Shown here piece after piece: positions 8,799 to 20,421 of a DNA stretch of 64,000 bases. How positions within the stretch are numbered: the stretch's first letter is position 1; each line of letters starts with the position of its first letter. The notes below the pieces were generated by a model. That model ran no database searches, was not told the origin of the DNA, and saw nothing but the letters and a program-made list of their open reading frames with translations. Both the position numbers and the translations under genes were made by a program. The stretch is from an uncultured Oscillospiraceae bacterium (GTDB taxonomy: Bacteria; Bacillota; Clostridia; Oscillospirales; Oscillospiraceae): NCBI GenBank assembly GCA_934613505.1, contig CAKTTB010000006.1:60557-124556 (forward strand). The letters run 5' to 3'.

Positions 8799-9596
8799 AT
8801 GGACATAGCGAGCAGTATCCGGAATCCGAATGAAAGGACGCTTACCGTTGCGGATCTGGCCTCCATTTTTGGAATCAGCGGTCAGGCAGTGCGGCTGTAT
8901 CATAAGGAGGGGCTTCTGATACCGGTCAGCATTGATGAAAACGGCTACCGCAGATACTCGTACAATCAGATCCACACACTTGCGACGATCTGCTATCTTC
9001 GGAAGGTCAATCAGCCGATCGCGAAGATCCGTGCGTATCTGCAGAATGACAACGTCGCGGACAGTCTGGCCGCGCTGCATGGCGCGATCGATGAGATGAA
9101 GCTGCACCAGCAGGAGATCCAGCGCGCCATTGACGTTCTGGAGAATAAGGTGCAGTTTGTAGAGCAGCAGCTTTCGCAGATCGGGGAGGAAAAACCGGGG
9201 ATCCATGCATATCCCATGCGCTTTTATGTGCGCCTCGGAACGGAATTTTTCGCCTCTTCAAGCAGCGCCTTTTTCCGCTATCCGACGCTTGTAAAGTACG
9301 AACCGCTCTCCGGCGGACGTCCGTCCACACAGTTTGGAGCCTTTCTGGACAGTACGGTCCCCGATAACCTTGAAGAGATCGACCAGCTGGAGATCATCCC
9401 GAAGGGGCGGTATCTTACCGTGTATCTGAAAGGCCCGTATCAGGAGATATATTCGAAGCTTCTGGAGCTGCGGCGCAGCGTTCCGGCGCTGAAGCTGGCC
9501 GATCAAGCGTATTGCGTGAACGTGATCGATCAATTTCTGGAATCCTCGCAGAACGCCTATGTGGTGCGCGCGCAGATCCGGGTGCTGGAAGAATAA
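8799..9596 (+). CDS. MerR-family transcriptional regulator (BltR/BmrR-like)
   Basis: The 265-aa protein has an N-terminal MerR winged helix-turn-helix (about residues 14-85: LTVADLASIFGISGQAVRLY, then GYRRYSYNQIHTLATICYLR), a coiled-coil dimerisation helix (about 95-130), and a C-terminal domain of the type that binds effectors in drug-responsive regulators such as BmrR (DQLEIIPKGRYLTVYLKGPY). GGAGG lies 7 bases before the ATG. MerR activators usually act on a promoter with a long spacer next to their own gene, but no target gene is obvious: the flanking genes face other ways, and the nearest transporter, the MATE gene at 11631, has its own consensus promoter. The effector is unknown. Confidence 0.85.
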   Translation: MDIASSIRNPNERTLTVADLASIFGISGQAVRLYHKEGLLIPVSIDENGYRRYSYNQIHTLATICYLRKVNQPIAKIRAYLQNDNVADSLAALHGAIDEMKLHQQEIQRAIDVLENKVQFVEQQLSQIGEEKPGIHAYPMRFYVRLGTEFFASSSSAFFRYPTLVKYEPLSGGRPSTQFGAFLDSTVPDNLEEIDQLEIIPKGRYLTVYLKGPYQEIYSKLLELRRSVPALKLADQAYCVNVIDQFLESSQNAYVVRAQIRVLEE

Positions 9597-9600
9597 ATAC

Positions 9601-9632
9601 CGCCGCCGACAGGCTACTGTCGGCGGCGTTTA
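9601..9632 (+). terminator. Hairpin terminator after the MerR gene
   Basis: A perfect 12-base stem, CGCCGCCGACAG with its complement (9601-9628) around a GCTA loop, follows the stop codon at once. The U-tract (TTTAT) is short, so termination may be partial. Confidence 0.65.
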
Positions 9633-9708
9633 TAAAAGGGTATACCAAATCAGGCTGTGCGCGCATGGCGCGCAGCCTGATTTTTATGATATGTATAAAG
9701 TCAGAAAA

Positions 9709-11385
9709 TCAGTCCTGTGTCAGGGCAAGGAAATCCTCAAGCATGCGGGAAAGGCCCTTCTGGCTGAGCGTATCCGTGAGATGGAGACTTCCGTTTTTCT
9801 CAGTCAGAAGGTCGGCATCATAGGCCCAGCGGACGGCATCGGCAGTGTCGCCGCTGATCGTATCGGCATCGGCAAACTGCGAAAGATCGACCTCCTGCGC
9901 AGCTTCGGTGTCAAGTCCGAGCTGCAGCGCCATCCGGTAGAGCGTTTTGACGGCTTCTTCCTTTGTGATCGGCTTTTCCGGATCATATGTCAGTACGGTG
10001 GTAGTGTCTTCTGCCGTATCCCCCTGCGACCAGTGGGCATAGAGCGTTGTATCCTGCGTCAGATGGAGCGGCTGCTGCGTGTCGATGGGTGTTTCGCCGT
10101 CCAGATACCAGCCGGCGAACGTGCTGCCCGCAAGCACGGGATCCTGCACGTTCAGGTCTTCCAGCGTCTGCCCCTGCTCCGGCTCCAGCGTGACAGGCTC
10201 CTGTCCGGCGTCGCCGAGATCGAGCGTCAGCGTATAGACGGCCGGTTCCAGCGACAGGGAAGTGAAGCCGTTCTCCTGCACAGCTGCGACGGCAAGCGTC
10301 TGATTGTCACTCGTAAAGCAGGCGGAGAAATCGTCGGCGTAGCCGGTCAGGAGCGTTTGGCCTTCGCTGCCGCTGACGCCGATGTGCGACTGCGCATCAA
10401 GGCCAGACGTTCCGATCTTCAGACTGCCGGTCTCATCCAACCAGAGGTTGTTCTGCGCATCCTGCGCGCGGTTGCCGGTCACATTGACCATGCCGAACAG
10501 CTCGAGCGTACCGGCGCAGTAGATGCCGCCCCCCGCGATGCTGCGCTCAGATGTCTTCATTTCGCCATTCAGGCGGTTGCCCGCGACGACGCAGCTGTCG
10601 ATGACGGCCTCGGCATGCTCGGCGATGACAACGCCTGCACCGTAGCGGCCTTCGTTGTCAATGATATTGACATTCGTCAGATAGAGCTGACTGTAATCGC
10701 CTGCGCTGACTGCGCCCGCGGTCGCGCCGGTCAGACGGCCGCCGGAGAGGACGTTTTTCTCACTGGCGGCAATATAGGCTTCCTGCCATGTAAAGCTGCC
10801 GTCGTCAAAGACGAGCGCGCCGTCTTCGTCCACGTAATAGTTGCTGGTTGTCTGTGCGCCGTTGCAGTCGGTGATCGTGAGGGAAGAGGGCTCTTCGTCT
10901 TCACTGCCGACAGCGAGATAGATAAGGCAGCCTTCCGCGCCGTCCGCCAGGGAAAGCGTATGGCCGTTCAGGCAGAGCGTCACCTGCACGCCGCCCTTCG
11001 GCACGCACAGCGGCTCCGTAAGCGCCAGATCGTCCGTCAGGTAATAGCACCCGGCTTCCAGCCTGCCGCCGGTCGTTTCCAGCGGGAGAAACGCTGCCTC
11101 TTCACAGGCGTCTTCGCGGTTGACGGCGTGAATATGTGTTTCACCATCCTGCGCGGCAGGCGCTTCCGCCGCGGCTGCATCCGGCTCACTGCCGGTGGCT
11201 GCCTGCTCCTCGGCTGCGTCTGTATTTGCGTCTGTACTGCCGTCGGCAGGCACTTCTTCGGTCTGCACGGCTTCCGCGGTATCGGCGGCCGGTTCTTCCT
11301 GCGCATCCGCGGCGGCAGCGAAGACGCTGCAGGCCGCGATCAGAAGCGCCAGAATGAGCGCCAGGCTGATCCATCTCTTCTTCAT
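9709..11385 (-). CDS. Secreted right-handed beta-helix-like protein with InlB-type repeat and degenerate SLH-like C-terminus
   Basis: The 558-aa protein has a classical signal peptide (MKKRWISLALILALLIAACS, cleavage near AAAADA), then a low-complexity Ala/Glu/Thr linker to about residue 85. Residues about 100-350 contain repeated short beta segments with Asn and Gly turns (LTITDCNGA, LYLTNVNIIDNEG, GTLELFGMVNVTGN) typical of parallel beta-helix surface proteins. An InlB B-repeat-like unit follows (FAGWYLDGE...LYAHW, about 410-455). The C-terminus has two weak SLH-like units (ITKEEAVKTLYRMA, FADADTISGDTADAVRWAYD) that lack the usual full SLH core. It is probably a cell-surface adhesin or glycan-binding protein; the function is not known. 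A long rightward frame over the same bases is a shadow. Confidence 0.7.
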   Translation of the reverse strand: MKKRWISLALILALLIAACSVFAAAADAQEEPAADTAEAVQTEEVPADGSTDANTDAAEEQAATGSEPDAAAAEAPAAQDGETHIHAVNREDACEEAAFLPLETTGGRLEAGCYYLTDDLALTEPLCVPKGGVQVTLCLNGHTLSLADGAEGCLIYLAVGSEDEEPSSLTITDCNGAQTTSNYYVDEDGALVFDDGSFTWQEAYIAASEKNVLSGGRLTGATAGAVSAGDYSQLYLTNVNIIDNEGRYGAGVVIAEHAEAVIDSCVVAGNRLNGEMKTSERSIAGGGIYCAGTLELFGMVNVTGNRAQDAQNNLWLDETGSLKIGTSGLDAQSHIGVSGSEGQTLLTGYADDFSACFTSDNQTLAVAAVQENGFTSLSLEPAVYTLTLDLGDAGQEPVTLEPEQGQTLEDLNVQDPVLAGSTFAGWYLDGETPIDTQQPLHLTQDTTLYAHWSQGDTAEDTTTVLTYDPEKPITKEEAVKTLYRMALQLGLDTEAAQEVDLSQFADADTISGDTADAVRWAYDADLLTEKNGSLHLTDTLSQKGLSRMLEDFLALTQD

Positions 11386-11567
11386 GGCTGTTCCTCCTTC
11401 TGTGTCTGGAACATTATATTATGTATACCGAAAGTTTAGCATATTTTTCTCCTTTATGCAACGGAAATGATCGAAATTCAAGAAATATTAAGCTTTTCCG
11501 GAATGTTTTACAACATATTGAGATAAAAATAAAAACCTGCACAATATCTGGCATGTTCCGATTCCCG

Positions 11568-11596
11568 TTGACAGCAGGAGCGCGTACCGATATAAT
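11568..11596 (+). promoter_or_regulatory. Consensus sigma-A promoter for the MATE exporter gene
   Basis: TTGACA (11568-11573) and TATAAT (11591-11596) are both perfect and are 17 bases apart. The 5' UTR would be about 28 bases. Such a promoter should be strong unless repressed; no clear operator was seen. Confidence 0.88.
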
Positions 11597-11630
11597 GCAT
11601 GTTGCCTGAAAAAGAAAAGAGGGTCTGAAC

Positions 11631-13004
11631 ATGACGCAAAAAAATGAATTTCTTGGCACGGAGCCGGTCGGGAAGCTGCTTTTGAAGCTGGCGGTGCCGA
11701 CGGTGATCGCGCAGCTTGTGAATATGCTCTATAATATTGTGGATCGCATTTATATCGGCCACATGCCGCAGACCGGGAGCCTTGCGCTGACCGGCCTCGG
11801 TGTGTGTACGCCGATCATTCTGATCGTGTCCGCATTCGCGGCGCTCGTGGCCTCCGGCGGCGCGCCGCGCGCGTCCATCAGCATGGGAAAAGGGGACATG
11901 CAGACGGCCGAGAAGATGCTTGGCGGCTGCTTTTCCCTGCAGATCTGCATTTCAGCCGTTCTCACCACGGCGCTTCTCATCTGGAACCGGGATCTGCTGC
12001 TGGCGTTCGGCGCGAGCGAGCAGACCATCGGGTTTGCATCCGATTATATGCAGATATACGCACTCGGTACCGTTTTTGTCCAGCTGACGCTCGGCATGAA
12101 CGCCTTTATCACAGCGCAGGGCTTTGCAAAGCAGGGCATGCTGACGGTCCTGATCGGCGCAGTGTGCAACATTGTGCTGGACCCAATCCTGATTTTTGTG
12201 CTTGACATGGGCGTGCGCGGCGCGGCGCTGGCGACAGTTTTTTCGCAGGGCATTTCCTGTGCGTGGGTGCTGCTGTTCCTGTTCGGCAGGAAGAGCATTC
12301 TGAAGCTGCGCGCGAAGAATTTTCTCCAAAGCCCGCGGCTCATCCTGCCGTGCGTCGCGCTCGGCACGGCGACCTTTATCATGCAGGCGAGCGAAAGCGT
12401 GATCTCTGTCTGCTTCAATTCCTCGTTGGCCAGATACGGCGGCGACATTGCGGTCGGTGCAATGACGATCCTCTCGAGCGTCATGCAGTTTGCGCTTCTG
12501 CCGCTGCAGGGCATTTCGCAGGGCGCGCAGCCGATCCTGAGCTACAACTTCGGCGCAAAGAATGTTGAGCGCGTCAAAAAGACCTATCGCGTGCTGCTCG
12601 TGGTGTGCCTGAGCTATTCCGCGCTCATCTGGGCGTTTGTGATGGGTTTCCCGCGCGTGTTTGCGGGGATCTTTACGCCGGATGAGACGCTTCTTGCGTT
12701 TACCAGCCGTGCGCTGCGGATCTACTGCGCGGTGCTGCTCCTGTTCGGCGTTCAGCTGGCCTGCCAGATGACGTTCGTCTCGATCGGCAATGCGGTCTGC
12801 TCGATCATCGTCGCGGTCACGCGCAAGTTTATTCTGCTCATTCCGCTTATCTACCTCATGCCGACGCTCGTTTCCGACAAGACCATGGGCGTCTATCTGG
12901 CCGAACCGGTGGCGGACGCGCTGGCCGTTACGTTTACGGCCATCCTGTTCTTCTTCCAGTTCCGCAAAGCCATGCGCAAGCTGGAAGCGGAGCGACAGGC
13001 ATAA
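11631..13004 (+). CDS. MATE-family multidrug/sodium antiporter (MepA-like)
   Basis: The 457-aa integral membrane protein has about 12 hydrophobic segments and MATE family features: N-terminal EPVGKLLLKLAVPTVIAQLV, LYNIVDRIYIGH, and the mid-protein QGISQGAQPILSYNFGAKN. MATE proteins export cationic drugs and metabolites in exchange for Na+ or H+. It resembles the MepA branch more than NorM, by the spacing of these segments. The ATG follows AGAGGG by 7 bases and lies behind a consensus promoter, as a single-gene unit closed by a strong terminator. The substrate cannot be read from the sequence. Confidence 0.9.
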   Translation: MTQKNEFLGTEPVGKLLLKLAVPTVIAQLVNMLYNIVDRIYIGHMPQTGSLALTGLGVCTPIILIVSAFAALVASGGAPRASISMGKGDMQTAEKMLGGCFSLQICISAVLTTALLIWNRDLLLAFGASEQTIGFASDYMQIYALGTVFVQLTLGMNAFITAQGFAKQGMLTVLIGAVCNIVLDPILIFVLDMGVRGAALATVFSQGISCAWVLLFLFGRKSILKLRAKNFLQSPRLILPCVALGTATFIMQASESVISVCFNSSLARYGGDIAVGAMTILSSVMQFALLPLQGISQGAQPILSYNFGAKNVERVKKTYRVLLVVCLSYSALIWAFVMGFPRVFAGIFTPDETLLAFTSRALRIYCAVLLLFGVQLACQMTFVSIGNAVCSIIVAVTRKFILLIPLIYLMPTLVSDKTMGVYLAEPVADALAVTFTAILFFFQFRKAMRKLEAERQA

Positions 13005-13007
13005 TCA

Positions 13008-13036
13008 AAAGCCGCTGCTATGCAGCGGCTTTTTTG
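13008..13036. terminator. Bidirectional terminator between the MATE gene and the PLP enzyme gene
   Basis: AAAGCCGCTGC and its complement form a stem (13008-13034) around a TAT loop, with A-run on the left and T-run on the right, so it can stop both converging transcripts. The leftward gene ends at 13037, inside its flank. Confidence 0.85.
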
Positions 13037-14131
13037 TCAGTGGTCGGATTTCAGGCCTGCGCCGCACATGGTAATGAGTGTGTCCGGCGTTCTGCCGTAA
13101 ATACGGCAGTATTCAAGGTACGCGGCATAGTTGGCGGCGGTGGTATGCTCGCAATAGACACCGCGGCGTGCAAGCGCTGCGCGAGCATCCGGAATGGCGT
13201 CCTCCGGCGCGTGAACAAAGCGAATATCATGCTTTTTTGCAAGCGCAAGGATCTCGTGGCCGCGCATGGGCTTGCCGATGGCGATGCCCTCGGCGATGGT
13301 CGGCGTTGGCCTCACTGTGGCAGGCTCCGGCTCGCCGTCTGCTGCGGCGCGCAGGAGCGGATCGCAGTTCTGGCTCTGCAGAGCAATGATCAGCGGGAAA
13401 CGGTCGATCGCGCCGCTTTTCAGCAGATGCTCGAGTGCATATACTGCGCCGAGGAACAGCGTCCCGTTGCCGACCGGGATCACCAGATGCTCCGGGATCC
13501 GGCCAAGCTGCTCGTAGACCTCGTAGATATAGGTCTTCGTGCCTTCATAGAAAAACGGGTTATAGACGTGGTTTGCATAATAGACGCCTTCCTGCTCGAC
13601 CTTTGCGCGACAGACGTCGGCACAGTGGTCGCGCGTGCCGGGGACGACGGTGCAGACTGCGCCGTGTGCGCGGATCATGTCGATCTTCTTGGGACTTGTA
13701 CCCTCCGGGACAAAGATCTCGCAGGCAATGCCGGCCCTGGCACAGTAGGCCGCGACCGCGTTGCCTGCGTTGCCGCTCGAATCCTGCACGACCTTCTCCA
13801 CGCCGATCGACTTGCAATGCGCGATCAGCGCGGCCGCGCCGCGATCCTTGAAGGAGAGCGTCGGCATGAAATAATCCATTTTGAGCATGACATCGTCGTC
13901 CAGCCGGACGACCGGCGTCATGCCTTCGCCCATTGTAACGCCGCGCCAGCTCTCATCCTCGAGCGCCATGAACTTCCGGTAGCGGAACAGGCTCCATTCC
14001 TGCGTATCGATGGCAGAACGCTCGAACTTCGGCGGTTCGTATGCCAGCTTCCACAGGCCGCCGCAGGTGCAGTGTGCGCTTCTGGTGGCCGTCGATTCCC
14101 GATGGCCGCATTTGGTGCAGAGATATTCCAT
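13037..14131 (-). CDS. Threonine synthase-like PLP-dependent enzyme with N-terminal zinc ribbon
   Basis: The 364-aa protein is a fold-type II PLP enzyme. A zinc-ribbon-like motif (CTKCGH then CTCGG) occupies the first ~25 residues; the PLP-binding lysine is in LSFKDRGAA and the phosphate-binding loop is SSGNAGN. The overall order matches threonine synthase and its relatives such as cysteate synthase and diaminopropionate-type lyases, so the precise reaction is uncertain. No homoserine pathway genes are nearby. Instead it lies 50 bases downstream of a YheO-type regulator gene, a family often next to amino-acid catabolism genes, which makes a role in degrading or converting an amino acid plausible. 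It ends at the shared terminator. Confidence 0.75.
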   Translation of the reverse strand: MEYLCTKCGHRESTATRSAHCTCGGLWKLAYEPPKFERSAIDTQEWSLFRYRKFMALEDESWRGVTMGEGMTPVVRLDDDVMLKMDYFMPTLSFKDRGAAALIAHCKSIGVEKVVQDSSGNAGNAVAAYCARAGIACEIFVPEGTSPKKIDMIRAHGAVCTVVPGTRDHCADVCRAKVEQEGVYYANHVYNPFFYEGTKTYIYEVYEQLGRIPEHLVIPVGNGTLFLGAVYALEHLLKSGAIDRFPLIIALQSQNCDPLLRAAADGEPEPATVRPTPTIAEGIAIGKPMRGHEILALAKKHDIRFVHAPEDAIPDARAALARRGVYCEHTTAANYAAYLEYCRIYGRTPDTLITMCGAGLKSDH

Positions 14132-14181
14132 ACGTGCTTCCTCCTTATGTTCTGCCGCGGACGGATGTACCGCGGCTGTTT

Positions 14182-14832
14182 TTATCCGCGCTTTCCGCGA
14201 ACCTCATCCAGATAGCTGTAGATCGTGACCTTGCCGACGCCGAGCTTTTCCGCAGCACGCTCTACGCTGCCTTTCATCAAAAACAGGCCTTTTTCATCCA
14301 TAAACCGGATGCGCCGGATGCGCTCCTCACGGCTCAGGTTTTTCGCGTTGCAGTCCGCCAGGATCTTATCCATCAGGTTTTCAATCATGACGGACACATG
14401 GGACGGCGTGGGCGCAGGTTGCGCCTCCGGTTTCCCGGCGCTTTGCGCGGCGGCCGGCAGGAAGGACTGCAGAAACGCGATCTGCTCGGTCACCTTTGTC
14501 GTATCCAGATTGATGCACAGCGCGCCGGTCAGACGGCCGCCGGCATCCTTGATGAGCAGGGAGGACGAGCGGATCCGCTTGCCGTTCGGCGCGGTGAAAT
14601 AATAATTCGCGACAAAATCCTCTTTCAGTTCGTCGGACAAAATGACCTGCCGCACGAGCTGGTCAAAGCTGTCGCCGACCTTGCGGCCGGTAACGGAAGG
14701 GTTCTCCACATATACAACAGAATGCGCAGGGCAGTCCAGATCGTGCAGCACGACCTCGCAGTCGCTGCCGAACGTCTGCACCAGCATCTGTGCAATGGGA
14801 ACATAGGGCATAAGCGCGGGCTTGACCGGCAT
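14182..14832 (-). CDS. YheO/DauR-type transcriptional regulator (PAS-like + HTH)
   Basis: The 216-aa protein has an N-terminal YheO-like PAS domain (about residues 8-115: FGSDCEVVLHDL, then GKRIRSSSLLIKDAGG and LTGALCINLD) and a C-terminal DauR-type helix-turn-helix (about 155-210: RIRRIRFMDEKGLFLMKGSV then LGVGKVTIYSYL). DauR, a known member, represses D-arginine catabolism; the ligand here is unknown. I chose the ATG at 14832, which has AGGAGG 7 bases upstream; the ATG at 14838 is only one base from that site. It is the first gene of a two-gene unit with the threonine-synthase-like enzyme. Confidence 0.85.
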   Translation of the reverse strand: MPVKPALMPYVPIAQMLVQTFGSDCEVVLHDLDCPAHSVVYVENPSVTGRKVGDSFDQLVRQVILSDELKEDFVANYYFTAPNGKRIRSSSLLIKDAGGRLTGALCINLDTTKVTEQIAFLQSFLPAAAQSAGKPEAQPAPTPSHVSVMIENLMDKILADCNAKNLSREERIRRIRFMDEKGLFLMKGSVERAAEKLGVGKVTIYSYLDEVRGKRG

Positions 14833-14944
14833 GTTCATTCCTCCTTTTGGTTCTGAAAACAGTATATATAATTTTTTCTACGATGTCAAGTGAAAATATA
14901 TAAAATTATATCCGCGGATAAATAAATCTTCTATGCCGTTTTTC

Positions 14945-14973
14945 TTGATTTCTTTTGCCGGATATGCTACACT
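14945..14973 (+). promoter_or_regulatory. Sigma-A promoter for the glp operon
   Basis: TTGATT (14945-14950) and TACACT (14968-14973) are 17 bases apart. The transcript would start near 14980, about 105 bases before glpP. The leader contains a weak stem (about 15020-15045) followed by CTTTTTC and a small hairpin overlapping the glpP ribosome-binding site (15059-15075), which could allow control at this point too. Confidence 0.65.
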
Positions 14974-15083
14974 TTCTGTAGAAAATGAATATCTGCCCGG
15001 AGTGATGGAGCATGGGACAAACGGACAAAATGGGCCGTCTGGTTTCTGTGCTCTTTTTCTGTCCGGTGCAGGACGGAGGGGAC

Positions 15084-17169
<2,086 letters not shown>

Positions 17170-17220
17170 CCTGCGCCGCAGCCTGAAAAGTTCATAAAAA
17201 GTGCTCAGAGTGTAAGTGTC

Positions 17221-17275
17221 GGGCAGTCCAACTCTCCCACCGGAGGGGCTAATTGGGCTGCCCGTTTTTGTTTTT
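17221..17275 (+). terminator. Intra-operon terminator, candidate GlpP antitermination site
   Basis: A long stem (17221-17263) pairs GGGCAG with CTGCCC, CCAA with TTGG and CTCTCC with GGAGGG around a CACC loop, followed by TTTTTGTTTTT. It stands 52 bases after glpK and ends 16 bases before the ATG of the first dehydrogenase gene. In Bacillus subtilis, GlpP relieves termination in the glpD leader; position and partner gene suggest the same here. The structure is seen; its control by GlpP is inferred. Confidence 0.75.
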
Positions 17276-17291
17276 ACAGAAAGAGGGAGTT

Positions 17292-18731
17292 ATGTTGTAC
17301 GATTGTATCATCATCGGCGCCGGTGTGACCGGCTGTGCGGTCGCGCGGTACCTGTCGCAGTATGAGGGGAAGGTGCTCGTGCTCGAGCGTGCGGAGGACG
17401 TCTGCTGCGGGACCTCCAAGGCGAACAGCGCCATTGTCCACGCGGGCTTTGACGCTGCACACGGAAGTTTGATGGCCAAAATGAATCTGGAAGGGAACCG
17501 GATGATGCCGCAGCTGGCGAAGGATCTTGATTTCCCGTTCCGGCAGAACGGAAGTCTTGTCGTGTGCATGGCGCAGGAGGACCTGCCGAAGCTGCACGCG
17601 CTCTATGAAAACGGCGTCAAAAACGGCGTCGAGCAGCTGGAGCTCGTCGATGCGAAGCGGCTGCACGAGCTGGAGCCGCATGTGTCCCAAAACGCGGTCG
17701 CGGCGCTGTGGGCGCCGACAGGCGGTATTGTTTGTCCGTTCGGTCTGACGATCGCGCTGGCGGAGAATGCCAATCAGAACGGCGTACAGTTCCGGTTCAA
17801 TACGGAGGTGACCGGCTTCGCAAAAACGGCCGGCGGATGGACTGTCCATACAAAGGACGGTACATATGAGACCCGCTGCGTTGTGAACGCGGCCGGTGTT
17901 TATGCCGACATTCTGCACAATCTGGTCTCGACAAGAAAGCTGCATATTACGCCGCGGCGCGGCGATTACTGTCTGCTGGACAAAGCGACTGGAAATTATG
18001 TCAACCACACGATCTTCCAGCTGCCAGGCAATCTTGGCAAGGGCGTGCTGGTCAGTCCGACCGTGCATGGCAACACCATCGTCGGCCCGACGGCCGTGGA
18101 TATCGAGGATCGGGAGGGGACGAATACCACGGCGGATGGACTGGAAGATCTGATCAAAAAGGCGTCGGCGACAGTTGAGAATCTGCCCATCCGCCAGACC
18201 ATCACGAGCTTCGCGGGCCTTCGCGCGCATGAGGACGGGCATGAGTTCGTCATCGGCGAGGCGGAGGGCGCACCGCAGTTTGTGGACTGCGCCGGTATCG
18301 AGTCTCCGGGGCTGACTGCGTCGCCCGCCATCGGACTCCATGTGGCGGAGCTGGTGCGGGATACGCTTGGCCTGCTGGAAAAGAAGGATTTCATTGCGAC
18401 GCGGAAGGGCGTTCTGGATCCGAAAACGCTGTCCAAAGAGGATTATCAGGCGCTCATCCGCAAGGAGCCTGCCTACGGCCAGATCATCTGCCGCTGCGAG
18501 CAGGTCACGGAGGGTGAAATTCTCGACGCCATCCGGCGCCCGCTCGGCGCGAAGAGCCTTGACGGCGTCAAGCGCCGCACGCGCGCCGGCATGGGCCGCT
18601 GCCAGGCCGGGTTCTGCAGCCCGCGCGTGATGGAGATCCTTGCGCGGGAGCTTGGCGTGCCGCAGAGCGAGATCACCAAGTGCGGCGGTCAGTCCAGACT
18701 GATCGTCGGTACGAACAAGGATCGGATTTGA
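17292..18731 (+). CDS. GlpA-like FAD-dependent glycerol-3-phosphate dehydrogenase with C-terminal BFD-type [2Fe-2S] domain
   Basis: The 479-aa protein starts with an FAD-binding Rossmann motif (IIIGAGVTGCAVARYL, residues 6-21), followed by a DAO-type oxidoreductase fold (SKANSAIVHAGFD, GGIVCPFGLT, AGLRAHEDGHEF). The C-terminus has a BFD-like iron-sulfur domain with cysteines in ICRCEQVTEGEIL and GMGRCQAGFCSPRV. It is the GlpA counterpart of anaerobic glycerol-3-phosphate dehydrogenase, oxidising G3P to dihydroxyacetone phosphate. The ATG at 17292 follows GAGGGAG. It is followed by a second flavoprotein 14 bases on and by a DUF1667 protein, and lies behind the candidate GlpP terminator. Confidence 0.85.
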   Translation: MLYDCIIIGAGVTGCAVARYLSQYEGKVLVLERAEDVCCGTSKANSAIVHAGFDAAHGSLMAKMNLEGNRMMPQLAKDLDFPFRQNGSLVVCMAQEDLPKLHALYENGVKNGVEQLELVDAKRLHELEPHVSQNAVAALWAPTGGIVCPFGLTIALAENANQNGVQFRFNTEVTGFAKTAGGWTVHTKDGTYETRCVVNAAGVYADILHNLVSTRKLHITPRRGDYCLLDKATGNYVNHTIFQLPGNLGKGVLVSPTVHGNTIVGPTAVDIEDREGTNTTADGLEDLIKKASATVENLPIRQTITSFAGLRAHEDGHEFVIGEAEGAPQFVDCAGIESPGLTASPAIGLHVAELVRDTLGLLEKKDFIATRKGVLDPKTLSKEDYQALIRKEPAYGQIICRCEQVTEGEILDAIRRPLGAKSLDGVKRRTRAGMGRCQAGFCSPRVMEILARELGVPQSEITKCGGQSRLIVGTNKDRI

Positions 18732-18745
18732 GGAGGTGCGGACAG

Positions 18746-20005
<1,260 letters not shown>

Positions 20006-20007
20006 CG

Positions 20008-20373
20008 ATGGAAAAACGAGAACTGACCTGCATCGGCTGCCCCCTTGGCTGCGCGATCACGGTGACGCTGGAGGCAGGAAAAATTCAGGACATTACAGGC
20101 TTTACTTGCAAGCGCGGGCATGACTATGCCTGCAAGGAGGTAACGAACCCGACGCGCATCGTCACGTCAACGGTCCGCCTGACCGGCAGCCGGACCGGAG
20201 CCGCGGTCGTCAGCTGCAAGACGGCGCAGGATATTCCCAAGGGGACGATCTTTGCGGTCGTATCCGCCTTGAAGCAGGTGACGGCGCAGGCACCCGTCCA
20301 TATCGGCGACGTGCTGCTGCAGAATGCTGCAGGGACCGGCGTTGATATCGTGGCGACGAAGGACGTGCAGTAA
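20008..20373 (+). CDS. DUF1667 cysteine-rich protein, third component of the G3P dehydrogenase cluster
   Basis: The 121-aa protein starts two bases after the preceding gene. It has a cysteine cluster CIGCPLGC at residues 9-16 and a second set in FTCKRGHDYACKE (about 33-45), a spacing suggesting an iron-sulfur cluster or zinc site, then a small beta-rich domain ending in the VLLQNAAGTGVDIVATKDV segment. DUF1667 genes are regularly found with GlpA-like and Pyr_redox_2-like flavoproteins in Clostridia, so it is probably the small electron-transfer or assembly component. Its biochemical role is not established. Confidence 0.85.
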   Translation: MEKRELTCIGCPLGCAITVTLEAGKIQDITGFTCKRGHDYACKEVTNPTRIVTSTVRLTGSRTGAAVVSCKTAQDIPKGTIFAVVSALKQVTAQAPVHIGDVLLQNAAGTGVDIVATKDVQ

Positions 20374-20383
20374 CATCAGAAAA

Positions 20384-20415
20384 AAGAAGCGTACCGACCG
20401 GTCGGTACGCTTCTT
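20384..20415. terminator. Terminator at the end of the glp operon
   Basis: A perfect inverted repeat of two 16-base arms starting AAGAAGCGTACC (20384-20399 and 20400-20415) lies in the 48 bases between the convergent DUF1667 and PHP genes. A-run on the left and TTCTT on the right make it usable from both sides, though the U-tracts are short. Confidence 0.75.
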
Positions 20416-20421
20416 GCATCT

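Noticed and set aside
9559..11439. 626-codon rightward open frame opposite the secreted beta-helix protein
   Set aside because: The leftward frame has a signal peptide, repeats and a ribosome-binding site; the rightward one is Arg/Cys-rich with no domain.
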